A stretch of DNA of 64,000 nt from Bacteroidaceae bacterium. Lineage in GTDB: Bacteria; Bacteroidota; Bacteroidia; Bacteroidales; Bacteroidaceae. The stretch is from assembly GCA_017547585.1 (NCBI GenBank), contig JAFYPH010000061.1, positions 1-64,000 of the forward strand, read 5' to 3'. The number at the start of each line of letters is the position of its first letter. Position 1 is the first letter of the stretch. This document shows positions 37,025-47,209 of the stretch, one piece after another. The position numbers and the translations under genes were made by a program. The notes beneath the pieces were generated by a model. The model did not search any database and had not been told where the DNA came from. It saw nothing but the letters and a program-made list of their open reading frames with translations.

Positions 37025-39454
37025 ATGAAAAAAGAGGAATACAACGACATTTTCAACGACGGCAACAAGCCCGTCGACTACAAGACAATAATCTTCGAGT
37101 ATCTGCTACATTGGCCCATAATAGCAATCTGCCTGATACTGTCGCTGGCCGGAGCCTACGTCTATCTGCGCCACAAGACACCCGTGTACAAGGTAAGTTC
37201 TACAGTGTTAATCAAGCAGGGCGAAAAGAGCAAGGCATCGTCCATGGCACAGATGGCAGTGATGCAAGACCTTGGAACATTCTCCATGGCCAACAATTTC
37301 GACAACGAGGTGGAGATTATACAGTCCTACACACTCATCAAGAAGGTTGTGAACACATTGGGACTTTACATCAACCACGAGCTGAGCAACAAGTTCAGCT
37401 ATGGCTACCCGCTCTACAAAAACTCGCCCGTACAAGTGTGGATGAGCCCCGACGACGCCGAGCGACTACCCTCGCTCCTCGAAGTGCAGCTGGGCAGCAC
37501 CGGCGACAACAAAATATCGGCAACAGTAAGTTACACAGACGAAGAGAAAAACGAGCAGACGCTGAGCAAAGAGTTCGAGAAACTGCCCGCAGTGTTCATC
37601 ACCCCCGTGGGTAACCTGAGCCTTACAAGCCCCGTCGACACATTGTCGCCCGAGGCCATTGCCATCCTGTCGGACATCAAGGCGACCATCGCACCCCCGT
37701 CGATAGTGGCCGACGCCTACAAGGCAAGCCTCTCGGCAACCCCCACCACAGAGTTCACCTCCATCGTGCAGTTGCTCGTCTACGACACCAACAAGATGCG
37801 CGGCATCGACTTTTTGAACACCCTTGTAGCCATCTACAACAACGAGGCCAACGAGGACAAAAACCAAGTAGCCATGCGCACGGCAGAGTTCATCGACGAG
37901 CGCATACGCGTAATCAACGAAGAGTTGAGCACCACCGAGAGCGAACTTGCCGACTACAAGCAGCGCGCCGGACTCACCGACCTGAGCACCAATGCGCAGC
38001 TTGCGTTGAAAGAGAATTCCGAGTACGACCAGAAGAGAGCCGAGAACACCAACCAGTTGCGACTCATCGGCCACCTGCGCAACTACATCGAAAACCCCGA
38101 AAACAACAACGAAGTAATCCCCGCCAATGTGGGACTAACCGACGTAGCACTCACAAACATCATTTCGCAATACAATGAAATGATGATCGAGCGCAAACGA
38201 CTACTGCGCACCTCAAAGGCCAACAACCCTGCGGTAATCAACCTCGACGCATCAATCGCCGCCACACGCAACACAGTGCTTGCAACGGTAGAGAGCCTCG
38301 AAAAGACACTGCAGATTACCCGTAACAACCTCGACGTAGAGGCCGGAAAGTTCCGCACAAAAATCAGCAACGCCCCCAAACAAGAGCGTGAACTGCGCGA
38401 CATCAGCCGCCAGCAGGAGATTAAGGCCAACCTTTACCTGATGCTGCTGCAGAAACGCGAGGAGAATGCAATAACCCTTGCAGCAAAAGCCAACAACGGC
38501 CGCATAGTGGAAGAGGCACGCGGCGGCGCATTGGTGTCGCCCAACAAGCGCAACACCTATATGGTGGCATTCATTCTGGGACTGCTGTTCCCCATCGGCT
38601 GCATATGGCTGAAACGCTCACTGCGTTTCAAGCTCGACGGCCGCACCGACGTCCAGGCAATAACCGATGCCCCCATCATCGGCGACATTCCCCAAGTAAA
38701 AAGCAAGAACAGCTTCGGCATTGTAGTGCGCGAAAACCACAACGGACTGATGGAAGAGACCTTCCGCAACCTGCGCACCAACATTCAGTATATGCTCAAG
38801 GAGGACGAAAAGGTGATACTCTTCACCTCTACCACCGCCCGCGAAGGAAAGACCTTCAACGCCGCCAACCTTGCAACAAGCTTCGCCTACATGGGCAAGA
38901 AGGTGGTAATTGTGGGCCTCGACATCCGCAACCCGAGCCTGAGCAAAATATTCGGCATCGACAAAAAGGAGCATGGAATAACAGAATACCTTGCCGCCCC
39001 ATCGTCAATCGACATTATGAACAACTGCTACCAGTCGGCAGTGCCCAACCTGTACATACTGCCCTGTGGAACAGTGCCCCCCAACCCCACCGAACTTGTA
39101 GCCCGCCCCTCGTTGGACAAGGCAATAGAGACGTTGAAAGAGCAGTTCGACTACGTAATTCTCGACACCGCCCCCATAGGCATGGTTACAGACACACGCC
39201 TCATCACCCGCGTCGCCGACCTTTGCGTCTACGTGTGCCGCATGGGCTACACCCGCAAGAACGAGTTCGAGCTTGTTAAAGAACTCGATAGAGAACAGAA
39301 ATTCCCCAACTTCGGCATTCTTGTAAACGGCATCGACATGGACAAACGCAAGAACGGCTACTACTATGGCTATGGCCGCTACGCGAAATATGGCAAGTAC
39401 GGCTACGCAACAAGATACGGCCACAGCTATGGCTACGGCGAAAACAAAGATTAA
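37025..39454 (+). CDS. wzc: Polysaccharide co-polymerase and BY-kinase (Wzc-like)
   Basis: An 809-residue inner-membrane tyrosine autokinase that controls chain length and export. The Wzz domain lies between two membrane helices (about 32-50 and 515-535), with a long periplasmic coiled coil at about 280-480. The cytoplasmic kinase has Walker A TAREGKT at about 603-609, Walker A' VVIVGLDIRNP and Walker B YVILDTAPIG. The tail is a Tyr cluster (YYYGYGRYAKYGKYGYATRYG), the autophosphorylation site. No matching low-molecular-weight phosphatase (Wzb) lies in the window. Confidence 0.94.
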   Translation: MKKEEYNDIFNDGNKPVDYKTIIFEYLLHWPIIAICLILSLAGAYVYLRHKTPVYKVSSTVLIKQGEKSKASSMAQMAVMQDLGTFSMANNFDNEVEIIQSYTLIKKVVNTLGLYINHELSNKFSYGYPLYKNSPVQVWMSPDDAERLPSLLEVQLGSTGDNKISATVSYTDEEKNEQTLSKEFEKLPAVFITPVGNLSLTSPVDTLSPEAIAILSDIKATIAPPSIVADAYKASLSATPTTEFTSIVQLLVYDTNKMRGIDFLNTLVAIYNNEANEDKNQVAMRTAEFIDERIRVINEELSTTESELADYKQRAGLTDLSTNAQLALKENSEYDQKRAENTNQLRLIGHLRNYIENPENNNEVIPANVGLTDVALTNIISQYNEMMIERKRLLRTSKANNPAVINLDASIAATRNTVLATVESLEKTLQITRNNLDVEAGKFRTKISNAPKQERELRDISRQQEIKANLYLMLLQKREENAITLAAKANNGRIVEEARGGALVSPNKRNTYMVAFILGLLFPIGCIWLKRSLRFKLDGRTDVQAITDAPIIGDIPQVKSKNSFGIVVRENHNGLMEETFRNLRTNIQYMLKEDEKVILFTSTTAREGKTFNAANLATSFAYMGKKVVIVGLDIRNPSLSKIFGIDKKEHGITEYLAAPSSIDIMNNCYQSAVPNLYILPCGTVPPNPTELVARPSLDKAIETLKEQFDYVILDTAPIGMVTDTRLITRVADLCVYVCRMGYTRKNEFELVKELDREQKFPNFGILVNGIDMDKRKNGYYYGYGRYAKYGKYGYATRYGHSYGYGENKD

Positions 39455-39482
39455 AATAGAATAAAAAAGGCAAACCTAACAA

Positions 39483-39534
39483 CTGTCCCCTTTGCAAAGT
39501 AAGGGGGACGAGAGGCACTGCCTCGGAGGGGGAT
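39483..39534 (+). repeat. Extragenic palindrome, type A, diverged copy (A4)
   Basis: Begins CTGTCCCC and ends CGGAGGGGG. Two hairpins: GTCCCC...GGGGAC and GAGGCA/TGCCTC. The same architecture as the copies at 48811, 49071 and 52029 but with different stem bases. Confidence 0.65.
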
Positions 39535-39554
39535 AAAAAACTAAAGCAATTACA

Positions 39555-39600
39555 ATCCCCCTCGGCTTTCAGCCACTCCCCCTTAAAAAAGGGGAGAGTT
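39555..39600 (+). repeat. Extragenic palindrome, type B (B4)
   Basis: ATCCCCCTCG, small stem GGCT/AGCC, then CTCCCCCTT pairing with AAGGGGAG, ending AGTT. It faces the type A copy just before it. Together they fill the 167-nt gap between wzc and wzx. Confidence 0.7.
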
Positions 39601-39621
39601 CGAAAAAGCAACAACAAACAG

Positions 39622-40986
39622 ATGAAAAGCAACATAGCCAAAGGAATAATAGGCAACGGCCTTGCGCAGATAGTGCTCAAGGTGATACGCATCCTCGACC
39701 AACTGCTATTGGTGCCTTTCTTTTTGGTTGCATGGGGCCCTGAATACTATGGCGAATGGATAACGCTGTCGATTTTTCCTACGATTCTAGAGTTTGCCGA
39801 CTTTGGCATCGGTTCAGCCGCCGGCAATAGTTTTGTGCTTGCATATACTGCTGGCAACAAACAAAAAGCGGCAAATATACGTAAAAGCGGAATTATTATA
39901 ATTTCAGCTACTATTACATTAGGAGTTATTTTAACCACAATAATTTTATCAATAGCCAATTATTACAAACTATTTGACAAAACTATTATCCCTGCCAATG
40001 AAGCAACTATTGCACTTACTCTGATAATGATAGCTAAACTCATGACTTTTTCCTATCATCTTATTGTAAGTTTTTTCCGAAGCGCAAGAAAAGCAGTATT
40101 GGGTAATTTAATCTATTCTGGGTATTTTGCTGGAAACTTAGTTGCAGGTATTTGCGCTCTTGCACTAGGTTACAATATTGTGGGATACGCCTTATCCCAA
40201 TTTATCGTTGCCATTATCTTCACCATATTCTATTTTATTATTGGAAATAAAATCATAGATTTAACAAAATATAGAGGGAATATAATATGGAGTGATATAA
40301 AAAACATCACTCACAAAGGATTTGGATATATGTTAAATATGGTGTGGCAAGGTATCTATTTTCAAGGAAGCACGTTTGTTGTCCGCGTGACATTAGGTGC
40401 AGAATCGGTAGCTATCTTCAATACTATGCGTACAGCATGTCGCTCTATCAATCAAATATTCAATATAATCAACGGCAGTGTATTTCCCGAGCTACAATAC
40501 GCATATGGAAAAGGGGACATGCAAACGGTACATCGTCTATTCCGTCTATCAATACTTACAAGTATCATTATTGGTATTTTAGGCACTATAATGCTAATGA
40601 TTTTTGGATTGGACATTTACAACGTATGGACTAATAATACTTTATCAGTTACAAGTAACATTTGGTATACATTTTGCATCGGAATATTATTCAACGGTAT
40701 TTGGTGGACAAGCATTGTTGCATACTCAGCCACAAACAATCCTTACAATTTTGCAATCCCTTGCACTATTACATCTTGTTTATCTGTTGGAATTAGTTAT
40801 ATACTATCAAAACAATTCGGATTATATGGAGCTGTATTAGGTATTATTTTGTTCGATGTAATAATGATGATTTATGTTTTACCTGACAGCACTAGGCTCT
40901 TGGGATTAAAAACAAAAGAATTATTTTACCACATAAGAGAGGATTTACAAAGTATAAAAAATATTTTATTAAGAAAAAGGATATAA
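39622..40986 (+). CDS. wzx: Oligosaccharide flippase (Wzx)
   Basis: A 454-residue MATE/MOP-fold membrane protein with about 12-14 helices, predicted to flip undecaprenyl-linked repeat units. The start MKSNIAKGIIGNGLAQIVLKVIR is typical of the polysaccharide transporter family. The first 75 or so codons have the GC-rich usage of the flanks, then usage turns sharply AT-rich from about 39,850 onward, and that continues through the next genes. This suggests a recombination join inside the gene. Confidence 0.88.
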   Translation: MKSNIAKGIIGNGLAQIVLKVIRILDQLLLVPFFLVAWGPEYYGEWITLSIFPTILEFADFGIGSAAGNSFVLAYTAGNKQKAANIRKSGIIIISATITLGVILTTIILSIANYYKLFDKTIIPANEATIALTLIMIAKLMTFSYHLIVSFFRSARKAVLGNLIYSGYFAGNLVAGICALALGYNIVGYALSQFIVAIIFTIFYFIIGNKIIDLTKYRGNIIWSDIKNITHKGFGYMLNMVWQGIYFQGSTFVVRVTLGAESVAIFNTMRTACRSINQIFNIINGSVFPELQYAYGKGDMQTVHRLFRLSILTSIIIGILGTIMLMIFGLDIYNVWTNNTLSVTSNIWYTFCIGILFNGIWWTSIVAYSATNNPYNFAIPCTITSCLSVGISYILSKQFGLYGAVLGIILFDVIMMIYVLPDSTRLLGLKTKELFYHIREDLQSIKNILLRKRI

Positions 40987-41036
40987 TCCACATAAATCTT
41001 TTAAAGTTTTAATACAATTTATAAGTCCATACAAAC

Positions 41037-41681
41037 ATGAATAATAAAACAATATCAATAATTTTAAGAATATTCCCCTTTGTAAAGATTTTTTCCATAT
41101 ATAGAAAAATCAAAAATCAATATACAATATCCTCGGAGTTAAATATATCTGAAACTACACAAATAGGGTATCCTTTTCAATGTAGCAATCCTAAAAATGT
41201 TTATTTAGAAGAATACACAAGAATAAATTCTGGATGCAAAATAATTATTCACACCGGACGTTTCATATTAAAAAAGTATTCAGCTTTAGCCTCTGGATGC
41301 ACAATTATCACTGGAAATCATATTCCAACAGTTGGTATTCCTCATTACTTTTTAGGGCATTCACACCATAATGACGAAGAAAAAGACATTATTATTGAAG
41401 AGGATGTTTGGTGCGGAGCTAATGTGACATTATTAAGTGGCGCCCACATAGGACGAGGTGCTGTAATTGGTGCAAATTCATTAGTCAACAAAGAAGTGCC
41501 ACCTTATGCTGTTGTTGTCGGAACCCCTGCACGTATTATTGCATCCAAATTTACTCTAGAGCAAATAATAGAACACGAGAAAAAACTATATTCAGAACAA
41601 GAAAGATTATCATACGAACATTTGTCTGAATTATTCTCCACATATTACAAAGACAAACGTGCAATTGGCAAAGATGCATAA
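41037..41681 (+). CDS. Hexapeptide-repeat acetyltransferase
   Basis: A 214-residue left-handed beta-helix acyltransferase. Hexapeptide repeats run at about 55-165, with EDVWCGANVTLLSGAHIGRGAVIGANSLV and PPYAVVVGTPARII as the usual end. The His of HSHHND is in the likely active loop. It probably O- or N-acetylates a sugar of the repeat unit. The N-terminus has a short hydrophobic stretch. AT-rich codon use matches its neighbours. Confidence 0.85.
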   Translation: MNNKTISIILRIFPFVKIFSIYRKIKNQYTISSELNISETTQIGYPFQCSNPKNVYLEEYTRINSGCKIIIHTGRFILKKYSALASGCTIITGNHIPTVGIPHYFLGHSHHNDEEKDIIIEEDVWCGANVTLLSGAHIGRGAVIGANSLVNKEVPPYAVVVGTPARIIASKFTLEQIIEHEKKLYSEQERLSYEHLSELFSTYYKDKRAIGKDA

Positions 41682-42969
41682 CCCCAATATGCGAGATACT
41701 TTTTTCTGCAATAAATACTTAATATTTCTTTTGTTTCTTTTTTCACCTATGATTATAAACATAGGTGGAGAAGTTTCGCCTACATTGTTATTCATTGCGG
41801 CAACTTCACCGTTTTGGATAAAGAATATTGATATAAAAAACGACGCAATATTAAGAAATTATTCATTGCTATTTTTAATCATATTACTTGTACAAATAGC
41901 ATGGTTCCCGTTTGCTAAGACTGACGATTTCACGCAATTAAAAGGAATACTGATTACCGTTTCCGGACTAATGCATTTTCTGTATTATTATTTTGTATTT
42001 AAGCGAGATACATCAGTTATAAAATGGGCAATTTTAGGAACTTTTATTTCGAAATTTATATTTGTAAACGTTTTAGCTGAAATTGCCGGTGACGAATATG
42101 GCTTATGGAAATTTCATACATATCCACATATCGTTGAAGGATGTATTTTAATTTATCTATGGTTTATTAAGGAAAAAAGAGGATTAAATTTATTTACTTT
42201 GTTATTACTACTAGTAGGACTCCTGGGATTATTTACTGGTGCTAGAAGCGCGGGATTAATTCCATTAGTTTCTGGATTGTTTACTTTAATAATTATATCA
42301 CGCAAAAAAACGATTTATCCAAGACAAATAACAAAATATACTACTATTGCAATCTTTATTCTCTACGCTGCATATGCATTAATTTACGTACCCAATGTAT
42401 TAGATGGTAAGATAGAAGGCGGTAACACGTTGCAATTAAAAAAAACGGAAAACCCATACAATCCATTAAATCTTTTAATGGTTGGTAGAACTGATGCTAT
42501 TATACCATTCATAGCCTTTGCCGATAAACCTTTAACAGGTTGGGGATACATGGCAAAAGATCCTAATAAAAAATATTATCGTTTGCTTTTTAATTTAGGA
42601 AACCACAAAGAACAAAACAAAATTAGGAATTTTAATACAAGCTGTATTCCTGGACATAGCGTACTAGGCTACTATGCTTGCTCGTATGGTATAATTGTTT
42701 TGATTGCATTGTCAATAATGCTATTTAAATCATGGAAATATGTTATATTATCTATTGTTGTTAGTGATAAATACTTGCTATATCGTGTCTATGGTATAAT
42801 ATCAGCGACATGGCATTTCTTGTTTTCCCCAATAGCGCATTTCAAATACCAAGAAACGTCTACTTTAGCTATTGTTGTGATTATGTCATTAACTGCAATA
42901 AAAGAATATAATAAATTTAAAAAAAACTATGAAAGCAAAAATTTTAGTAATAACTCCCACATTAGGTAA
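41674..42969 (+). CDS. wzy: O-antigen/capsule polymerase (Wzy-like)
   Basis: About 431 residues with ten or more hydrophobic segments and a large periplasmic loop (about 250-330), the layout of Wzy polymerases. GLFTGARSAGLIPLVSG resembles the conserved loop of the Wzy_C family, and the later motif SCIPGHSVLGYYACSYG fits its second part. Assignment rests on topology, these motifs and position. The start is unsure: ATG 41674 overlaps the previous stop by 8 nt; 41659 and 41689 are also in frame. Confidence 0.78.
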   Translation: MHNPNMRDTFFCNKYLIFLLFLFSPMIINIGGEVSPTLLFIAATSPFWIKNIDIKNDAILRNYSLLFLIILLVQIAWFPFAKTDDFTQLKGILITVSGLMHFLYYYFVFKRDTSVIKWAILGTFISKFIFVNVLAEIAGDEYGLWKFHTYPHIVEGCILIYLWFIKEKRGLNLFTLLLLLVGLLGLFTGARSAGLIPLVSGLFTLIIISRKKTIYPRQITKYTTIAIFILYAAYALIYVPNVLDGKIEGGNTLQLKKTENPYNPLNLLMVGRTDAIIPFIAFADKPLTGWGYMAKDPNKKYYRLLFNLGNHKEQNKIRNFNTSCIPGHSVLGYYACSYGIIVLIALSIMLFKSWKYVILSIVVSDKYLLYRVYGIISATWHFLFSPIAHFKYQETSTLAIVVIMSLTAIKEYNKFKKNYESKNFSNNSHIR

Positions 42970-43729
42970 TAGAGAGTCTCTATCCAAAACAATAGAATCT
43001 GTAAGAAATATAGGTGGTGATTTAGTTAAACATATTATTGTGGCCCCTAAATCACACATTCCTAACATAAAAAACAAATATGGGGATATAGATTGTTTAC
43101 CTGAATTAGAAGGAAGAAAAGGCATATACGCAGCTCTTAACCACGGTTTTAACACTTATGGAAAAGACTATGAATACCTTACATTTATCAATGATGATGA
43201 TTATTGGCTACCTAACTTTAAATTACTCATAAATGCAATAGAAGAGGGTTTCGATTTTATTTATGGAAAAGTCAATTACATTCTTGAAAACAAAAATGGG
43301 GTAATAAAACCGATGGCATGTAGTAACCAATTTAAAGATTTTATTCCTCTATTACACAACAATATAATACTTTTCACCCAGCAATCAACATTGATTAAAT
43401 CAAATTTATTTTTTAAAATAGGAGGGTTTAGTGAAGATTTCAAATTGGTTTCAGATACAAAGTTTTGGGCGGATTTAAGCTTATTAAATATAAAGTATAA
43501 ATATATTCCAAAACCATGTGCTGCATATATACATCAATATGAAAACTTATCAACCTTGAACAAAGAACTTCAAGTATTAGAACATTATAAAATGCTAGAA
43601 CAATTGCCAAAATCAACTTTGTTAAAAAGACATCTAGCATTATTAAAGTTTAGATTAATTAATTGCCCAGTATATATAAGTCGTTTTTTAAAGGGTTTCT
43701 CCCTTACGTGCGGTGGCGATTTAGATTAA
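42929..43729 (+). CDS. Glycosyltransferase family 2
   Basis: A 266-residue GT-A glycosyltransferase. It begins KILVITPTLGNRESLSKTIESV, has KGIYAALNHGF in place of the common GIYDAMNKG, and carries the metal site as INDDDYW. The FTQQSTLIKSNLFFKIGGF block and KFWADL match GT2 enzymes of exopolysaccharide loci. Its start overlaps the wzy end by 41 nt. AT-rich. Confidence 0.87.
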   Translation: MKAKILVITPTLGNRESLSKTIESVRNIGGDLVKHIIVAPKSHIPNIKNKYGDIDCLPELEGRKGIYAALNHGFNTYGKDYEYLTFINDDDYWLPNFKLLINAIEEGFDFIYGKVNYILENKNGVIKPMACSNQFKDFIPLLHNNIILFTQQSTLIKSNLFFKIGGFSEDFKLVSDTKFWADLSLLNIKYKYIPKPCAAYIHQYENLSTLNKELQVLEHYKMLEQLPKSTLLKRHLALLKFRLINCPVYISRFLKGFSLTCGGDLD

Positions 43730-43753
43730 CGCTACAAACAAAATCATTGTGAA

Positions 43754-44890
43754 ATGAGTAACAATAAGATGAGAATCGTATTTTGGCAAAATTGCTTAAG
43801 CCCACATCAGCTACCATACATTGTTCATCTAATAAACGATTCAAGAGTAGATGAAGTGGTAATAGTTGCAGGAGAAGCATTAAATAACGCCCGAAAAGAA
43901 ATGGGATGGAATGTTGTAACTATTGAAGGCTTGGATAAATGCAAAGTATATATTACTCCATACGATGCCATTATAGAAAGCCTTTTATCAAAGAGACCCA
44001 ATGACAGCTACCATCTATTTTCAGGGATACACGCCGATGCATTTGTATTTAAATGCTTAGACATAAGCATGAAATATACATTGCATAGAGGTATGATAAC
44101 CGAACGGCCCAACACCTATAATTTTAAATGGAACATAGCCAATGGTAAGCCCTATTGGATGCACCGCATACGTTTTTTCATACAAGATAGAAAGTATGCA
44201 AAAAAGATGAAGCATGTTTTTGCAATGGGGGAAGAAGCTGTAAACTATTTTAAATCGCTCGGTCTTGGATGGAAAGTACATCCTTTTTGCTATTGCACAC
44301 AATCTATTACGGGAATTTCCGACATACACCATTCTACACCACGATACGCTTTTGTAGGGAGTTTAGCACCATGGAAAAATCCAACAAGCATTGTTCGAGC
44401 ATTTTCGCAATCAAAATTAGGAATAGTGAATTTTATTGGCAATGGCAACTTAAAAGATAAAATACAGAAAGAAATAGAAAAGAAAAATTTACAAGAACAA
44501 GTAAAATTACTCGGTACAATACCACAACACAAGATTCCGCAATATTTATATGATTCGGACGCACTTATACTTCCGAGCCTTTACGACGGATGGGGGGCTG
44601 TTGTCAATGAAGCATTGCAAGCCGGATGCTTTGTTATTTGTAGCGACGCATGTGGAGCGAGTTCACTTTTAAACAATAATCCTAAATTGGGAGTCGTTTT
44701 TAAAGCCGGTGATGATAAAGGCCTTGCCGATTGTATGAAATATGTAAATACCAATTTAGAGGAGATTAGAATAAGTCGTAATTATCGCAAGGAATGGGCC
44801 GAAACACATATTAGCGGCCAGGCTATTGCTAAATATTTTGTTGATTGTTTAAATGATTACAATTATGCGTGTAACAGCCCCAAAACATAG
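43754..44890 (+). CDS. Glycosyltransferase family 4 (GT-B)
   Basis: A 378-residue GT-B enzyme. The C-terminal nucleotide-sugar domain is clear: YAFVGSLAPWKNPTSIVRAF, FIGNGNLKDKI, VKLLGTIPQHKIPQYLYDSDALILPSLYDGWGAVVNEALQAG with the EX7E-like site. The N-terminal acceptor domain is divergent. Part of the AT-rich cassette. Confidence 0.85.
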   Translation: MSNNKMRIVFWQNCLSPHQLPYIVHLINDSRVDEVVIVAGEALNNARKEMGWNVVTIEGLDKCKVYITPYDAIIESLLSKRPNDSYHLFSGIHADAFVFKCLDISMKYTLHRGMITERPNTYNFKWNIANGKPYWMHRIRFFIQDRKYAKKMKHVFAMGEEAVNYFKSLGLGWKVHPFCYCTQSITGISDIHHSTPRYAFVGSLAPWKNPTSIVRAFSQSKLGIVNFIGNGNLKDKIQKEIEKKNLQEQVKLLGTIPQHKIPQYLYDSDALILPSLYDGWGAVVNEALQAGCFVICSDACGASSLLNNNPKLGVVFKAGDDKGLADCMKYVNTNLEEIRISRNYRKEWAETHISGQAIAKYFVDCLNDYNYACNSPKT

Positions 44891-44899
44891 CTCATAAAA

Positions 44900-45991
44900 A
44901 TGCTCAAAATCATTCACTACATTCCTGACATCGACCGCTCCCATGGTGGTACAACCACATATATTCAGCTGTTAGCGGAAAGATTGGGAGAATTGTCGGA
45001 ACTGCATATTGTCACACATTTAACTCACAACCCTATTGATATAAAGAATTGCAAAATTCATTATATCAATAGAAATATTTGGGGGGCAATGAAACGTGAA
45101 TGGCTGGAAATATTGAATGATGTTAAGCCCAATATTGTCCATGTAAATTGTTGTTGGACTCCGCAATGTGCATGGGTGCAAAAATGGTCACAAGCATTGA
45201 ACTACAAAGTGTTGCTCACCCCGCACGGAATGCTTGAGCCTTGGATTATAAAAAGAAACTATTGGACAAAGAAATTGCCGGCGCTATTACTCTATCAAAA
45301 GAAAGCGATATGTAAGGCCGATTACATTCACGCAACAGCAGAAAGCGAAAAAGTGCATATACTACAACTTGGCTACAATGACAAAGTAGAGGTAATTCCC
45401 AATGCCGTGAATGTAGAGAGCATAGAAATGAAAGACTCGTGGAAACGAACAAATAATATTTTGTTTCTTTCGCGCGTACACGAAAAGAAAGGCATCAATT
45501 TTCTTATAGAAGCTGTTGTTACATTAAAAGAGGAGTTAAAAGGATATAAGATTATTATTGCCGGTGAAGGCGAGCCTGCATATGTTGCAACCTTAAAGCA
45601 AATGGCTGTAGATTTGGGCGTGCAAGAGCAAGTTGTTTTTGTAGGCGGAGTTTATGGCAATGAGAAATGGAAACTTTTCCGCGAAGCCGATGTATTCGTT
45701 TTACCAACATTCAGTGAAAATTTCGGCATTGCGATTGCCGAGGCTTTGGCAAGTGGCACTCCGGTAATAACCACAAATGGTGCGCCATGGGAAGATTTGA
45801 TAAAATATAATTGCGGTTGGAGTACGAAAATTGGAACTGCCGCAACAGTAAATGCTATAAAAGAGTTTTTGATGCTCGACGAAGCCGCATTGGAAAGAAT
45901 GGGACGAAATGGTCGAAAGCTTATCGAAGAAAAATACTCTATCAATGCAATGGCCGAAAAAATGATGAAACTATATAGCAAGTTGCTATAG
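44900..45991 (+). CDS. Glycosyltransferase family 4 (GT-B)
   Basis: A 363-residue GT4 enzyme. It begins LKIIHYIPDIDRSHGGTTTYIQLLAERL with the acceptor-domain Gly-rich loop. The donor domain has NILFLSRVHEKKGINFLIEAVVTL, IAGEGEPAYVATL, and FVLPTFSENFGIAIAEALASGTPVITTNGAPWEDL, with both Glu of the EX7E motif. It lies 9 nt after the previous gene. Confidence 0.92.
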   Translation: MLKIIHYIPDIDRSHGGTTTYIQLLAERLGELSELHIVTHLTHNPIDIKNCKIHYINRNIWGAMKREWLEILNDVKPNIVHVNCCWTPQCAWVQKWSQALNYKVLLTPHGMLEPWIIKRNYWTKKLPALLLYQKKAICKADYIHATAESEKVHILQLGYNDKVEVIPNAVNVESIEMKDSWKRTNNILFLSRVHEKKGINFLIEAVVTLKEELKGYKIIIAGEGEPAYVATLKQMAVDLGVQEQVVFVGGVYGNEKWKLFREADVFVLPTFSENFGIAIAEALASGTPVITTNGAPWEDLIKYNCGWSTKIGTAATVNAIKEFLMLDEAALERMGRNGRKLIEEKYSINAMAEKMMKLYSKLL

Positions 45992-45995
45992 TATT

Positions 45996-47138
45996 ATGAA
46001 CAAGAAAAACATTCTCTTTCTTATTGGCAACTACCCTGCATATGGTGGCACAGAGATTGTAACCACCACTTTGGCCAATAAATTTATCGCCGATGGACAT
46101 AATGTAACAATAGGCTCATATGATCAGCTACAAGAGGAGAATGTTAATTTAGGTTTATCCGAAAAATGCCATTTGCTTAACCTATCGCGCCCAGTACTCT
46201 CTTTAAAAAATATAAAAAGATTGAGAGAGTTTGTGCTCACGCAAAAAATAGATATAATAATCAACCAGTGGGTAATTCCGTTCTATGCTACATTGGTGTG
46301 GAAATTGGCCCTATTGGGAACAAAATGCAAAGTATTTTCTGCTCATCATAATAAGCCCGACACAAACGGCCGCATTAAATCTTTAGAGAAGCAGATAAAT
46401 GAAGGGAAAAAGCATTATAAATTTATAAGATACTTTGTGCGAGAGGTATCGCGTTTAAGTTTGGCTTTTTGTATAAATAGTTCCGATAAATTCATATTGC
46501 TGTCACCCGCATTTATTCCTGTCGCTAAAAAGTATGCGCGAGTATCAGGAAAAGATAAATTTATTTCAATTCCTAACCCTATTACACTCGATGTTCCGGA
46601 GGAGATTACACCCAAAGAGAAAGAGATTATTTATGTTGGGCGAATAGAGTATATTCAAAAATGCACATATAGAGTAATAGATATTTGGAGCAAACTTGAG
46701 CAAAAACACCCCGATTGGAGATTGACCATTGTGGGGGACGGCGAAGAGAGAAGCGATATTGAGAGACGAATCAAGGAGTATGGATTGGAGCGCGTAACAG
46801 TTACAGGCTTCGTAAACCCCGCGGAATATTACAAAAGAGCATCTATTCTGCTGCTGACATCGGAGTACGAAGGTTTCGGTCTTGTAATTGTAGAGGCAAT
46901 GACTTATGGCGTTGTTCCCGTCGTTTATAATAGTTACGAGACTGCAGGTGAACTGATTACAAACGGAATGAATGGTGCGCTTGTAAATGCTCCATATAGC
47001 GTTGAGGAATTTTCTGAAACTTTAGAGAATTTGATAAATAACGAAGATGCTCTTAACAAGATTGCTCGCAATGCAAAGAATTCTTCTGCTCGTTTCTCCG
47101 TCGATAATATTGCAAACGAGTGGTACAAATTAATGTAG
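45996..47138 (+). CDS. Glycosyltransferase family 4 (GT-B)
   Basis: A 380-residue GT4 enzyme. The start NILFLIGNYPAYGGTEIVTTTLANKF and the donor domain (EIIYVGRIEYIQKCTYRVIDIWSKL, LTIVGDGEERSDIE, LLTSEYEGFGLVIVEAMTYGVVPV) are typical of the GT4 group often annotated as galactosyltransferases (WbiB/EpsD-like). Only 4 nt separate it from the gene before. It is the last gene of the strongly AT-rich block. Confidence 0.92.
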   Translation: MNKKNILFLIGNYPAYGGTEIVTTTLANKFIADGHNVTIGSYDQLQEENVNLGLSEKCHLLNLSRPVLSLKNIKRLREFVLTQKIDIIINQWVIPFYATLVWKLALLGTKCKVFSAHHNKPDTNGRIKSLEKQINEGKKHYKFIRYFVREVSRLSLAFCINSSDKFILLSPAFIPVAKKYARVSGKDKFISIPNPITLDVPEEITPKEKEIIYVGRIEYIQKCTYRVIDIWSKLEQKHPDWRLTIVGDGEERSDIERRIKEYGLERVTVTGFVNPAEYYKRASILLLTSEYEGFGLVIVEAMTYGVVPVVYNSYETAGELITNGMNGALVNAPYSVEEFSETLENLINNEDALNKIARNAKNSSARFSVDNIANEWYKLM

Positions 47139-47154
47139 GGATAAATTTTCAAAT

Positions 47155-47190
47155 ATCCCCTGTCTCCCCCCCATAGCAAGAGGAAGATTG
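47155..47190 (+). repeat. Decayed extragenic palindrome
   Basis: TATCCCCTG, a C7 tract, then AAGAGGAAG in the 71-nt gap before the WcaF-like gene. It resembles a worn type B/C unit. It marks the right end of the AT-rich block. Confidence 0.35.
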
Positions 47191-47209
47191 AATAAAAAAG
47201 TACAAAACT

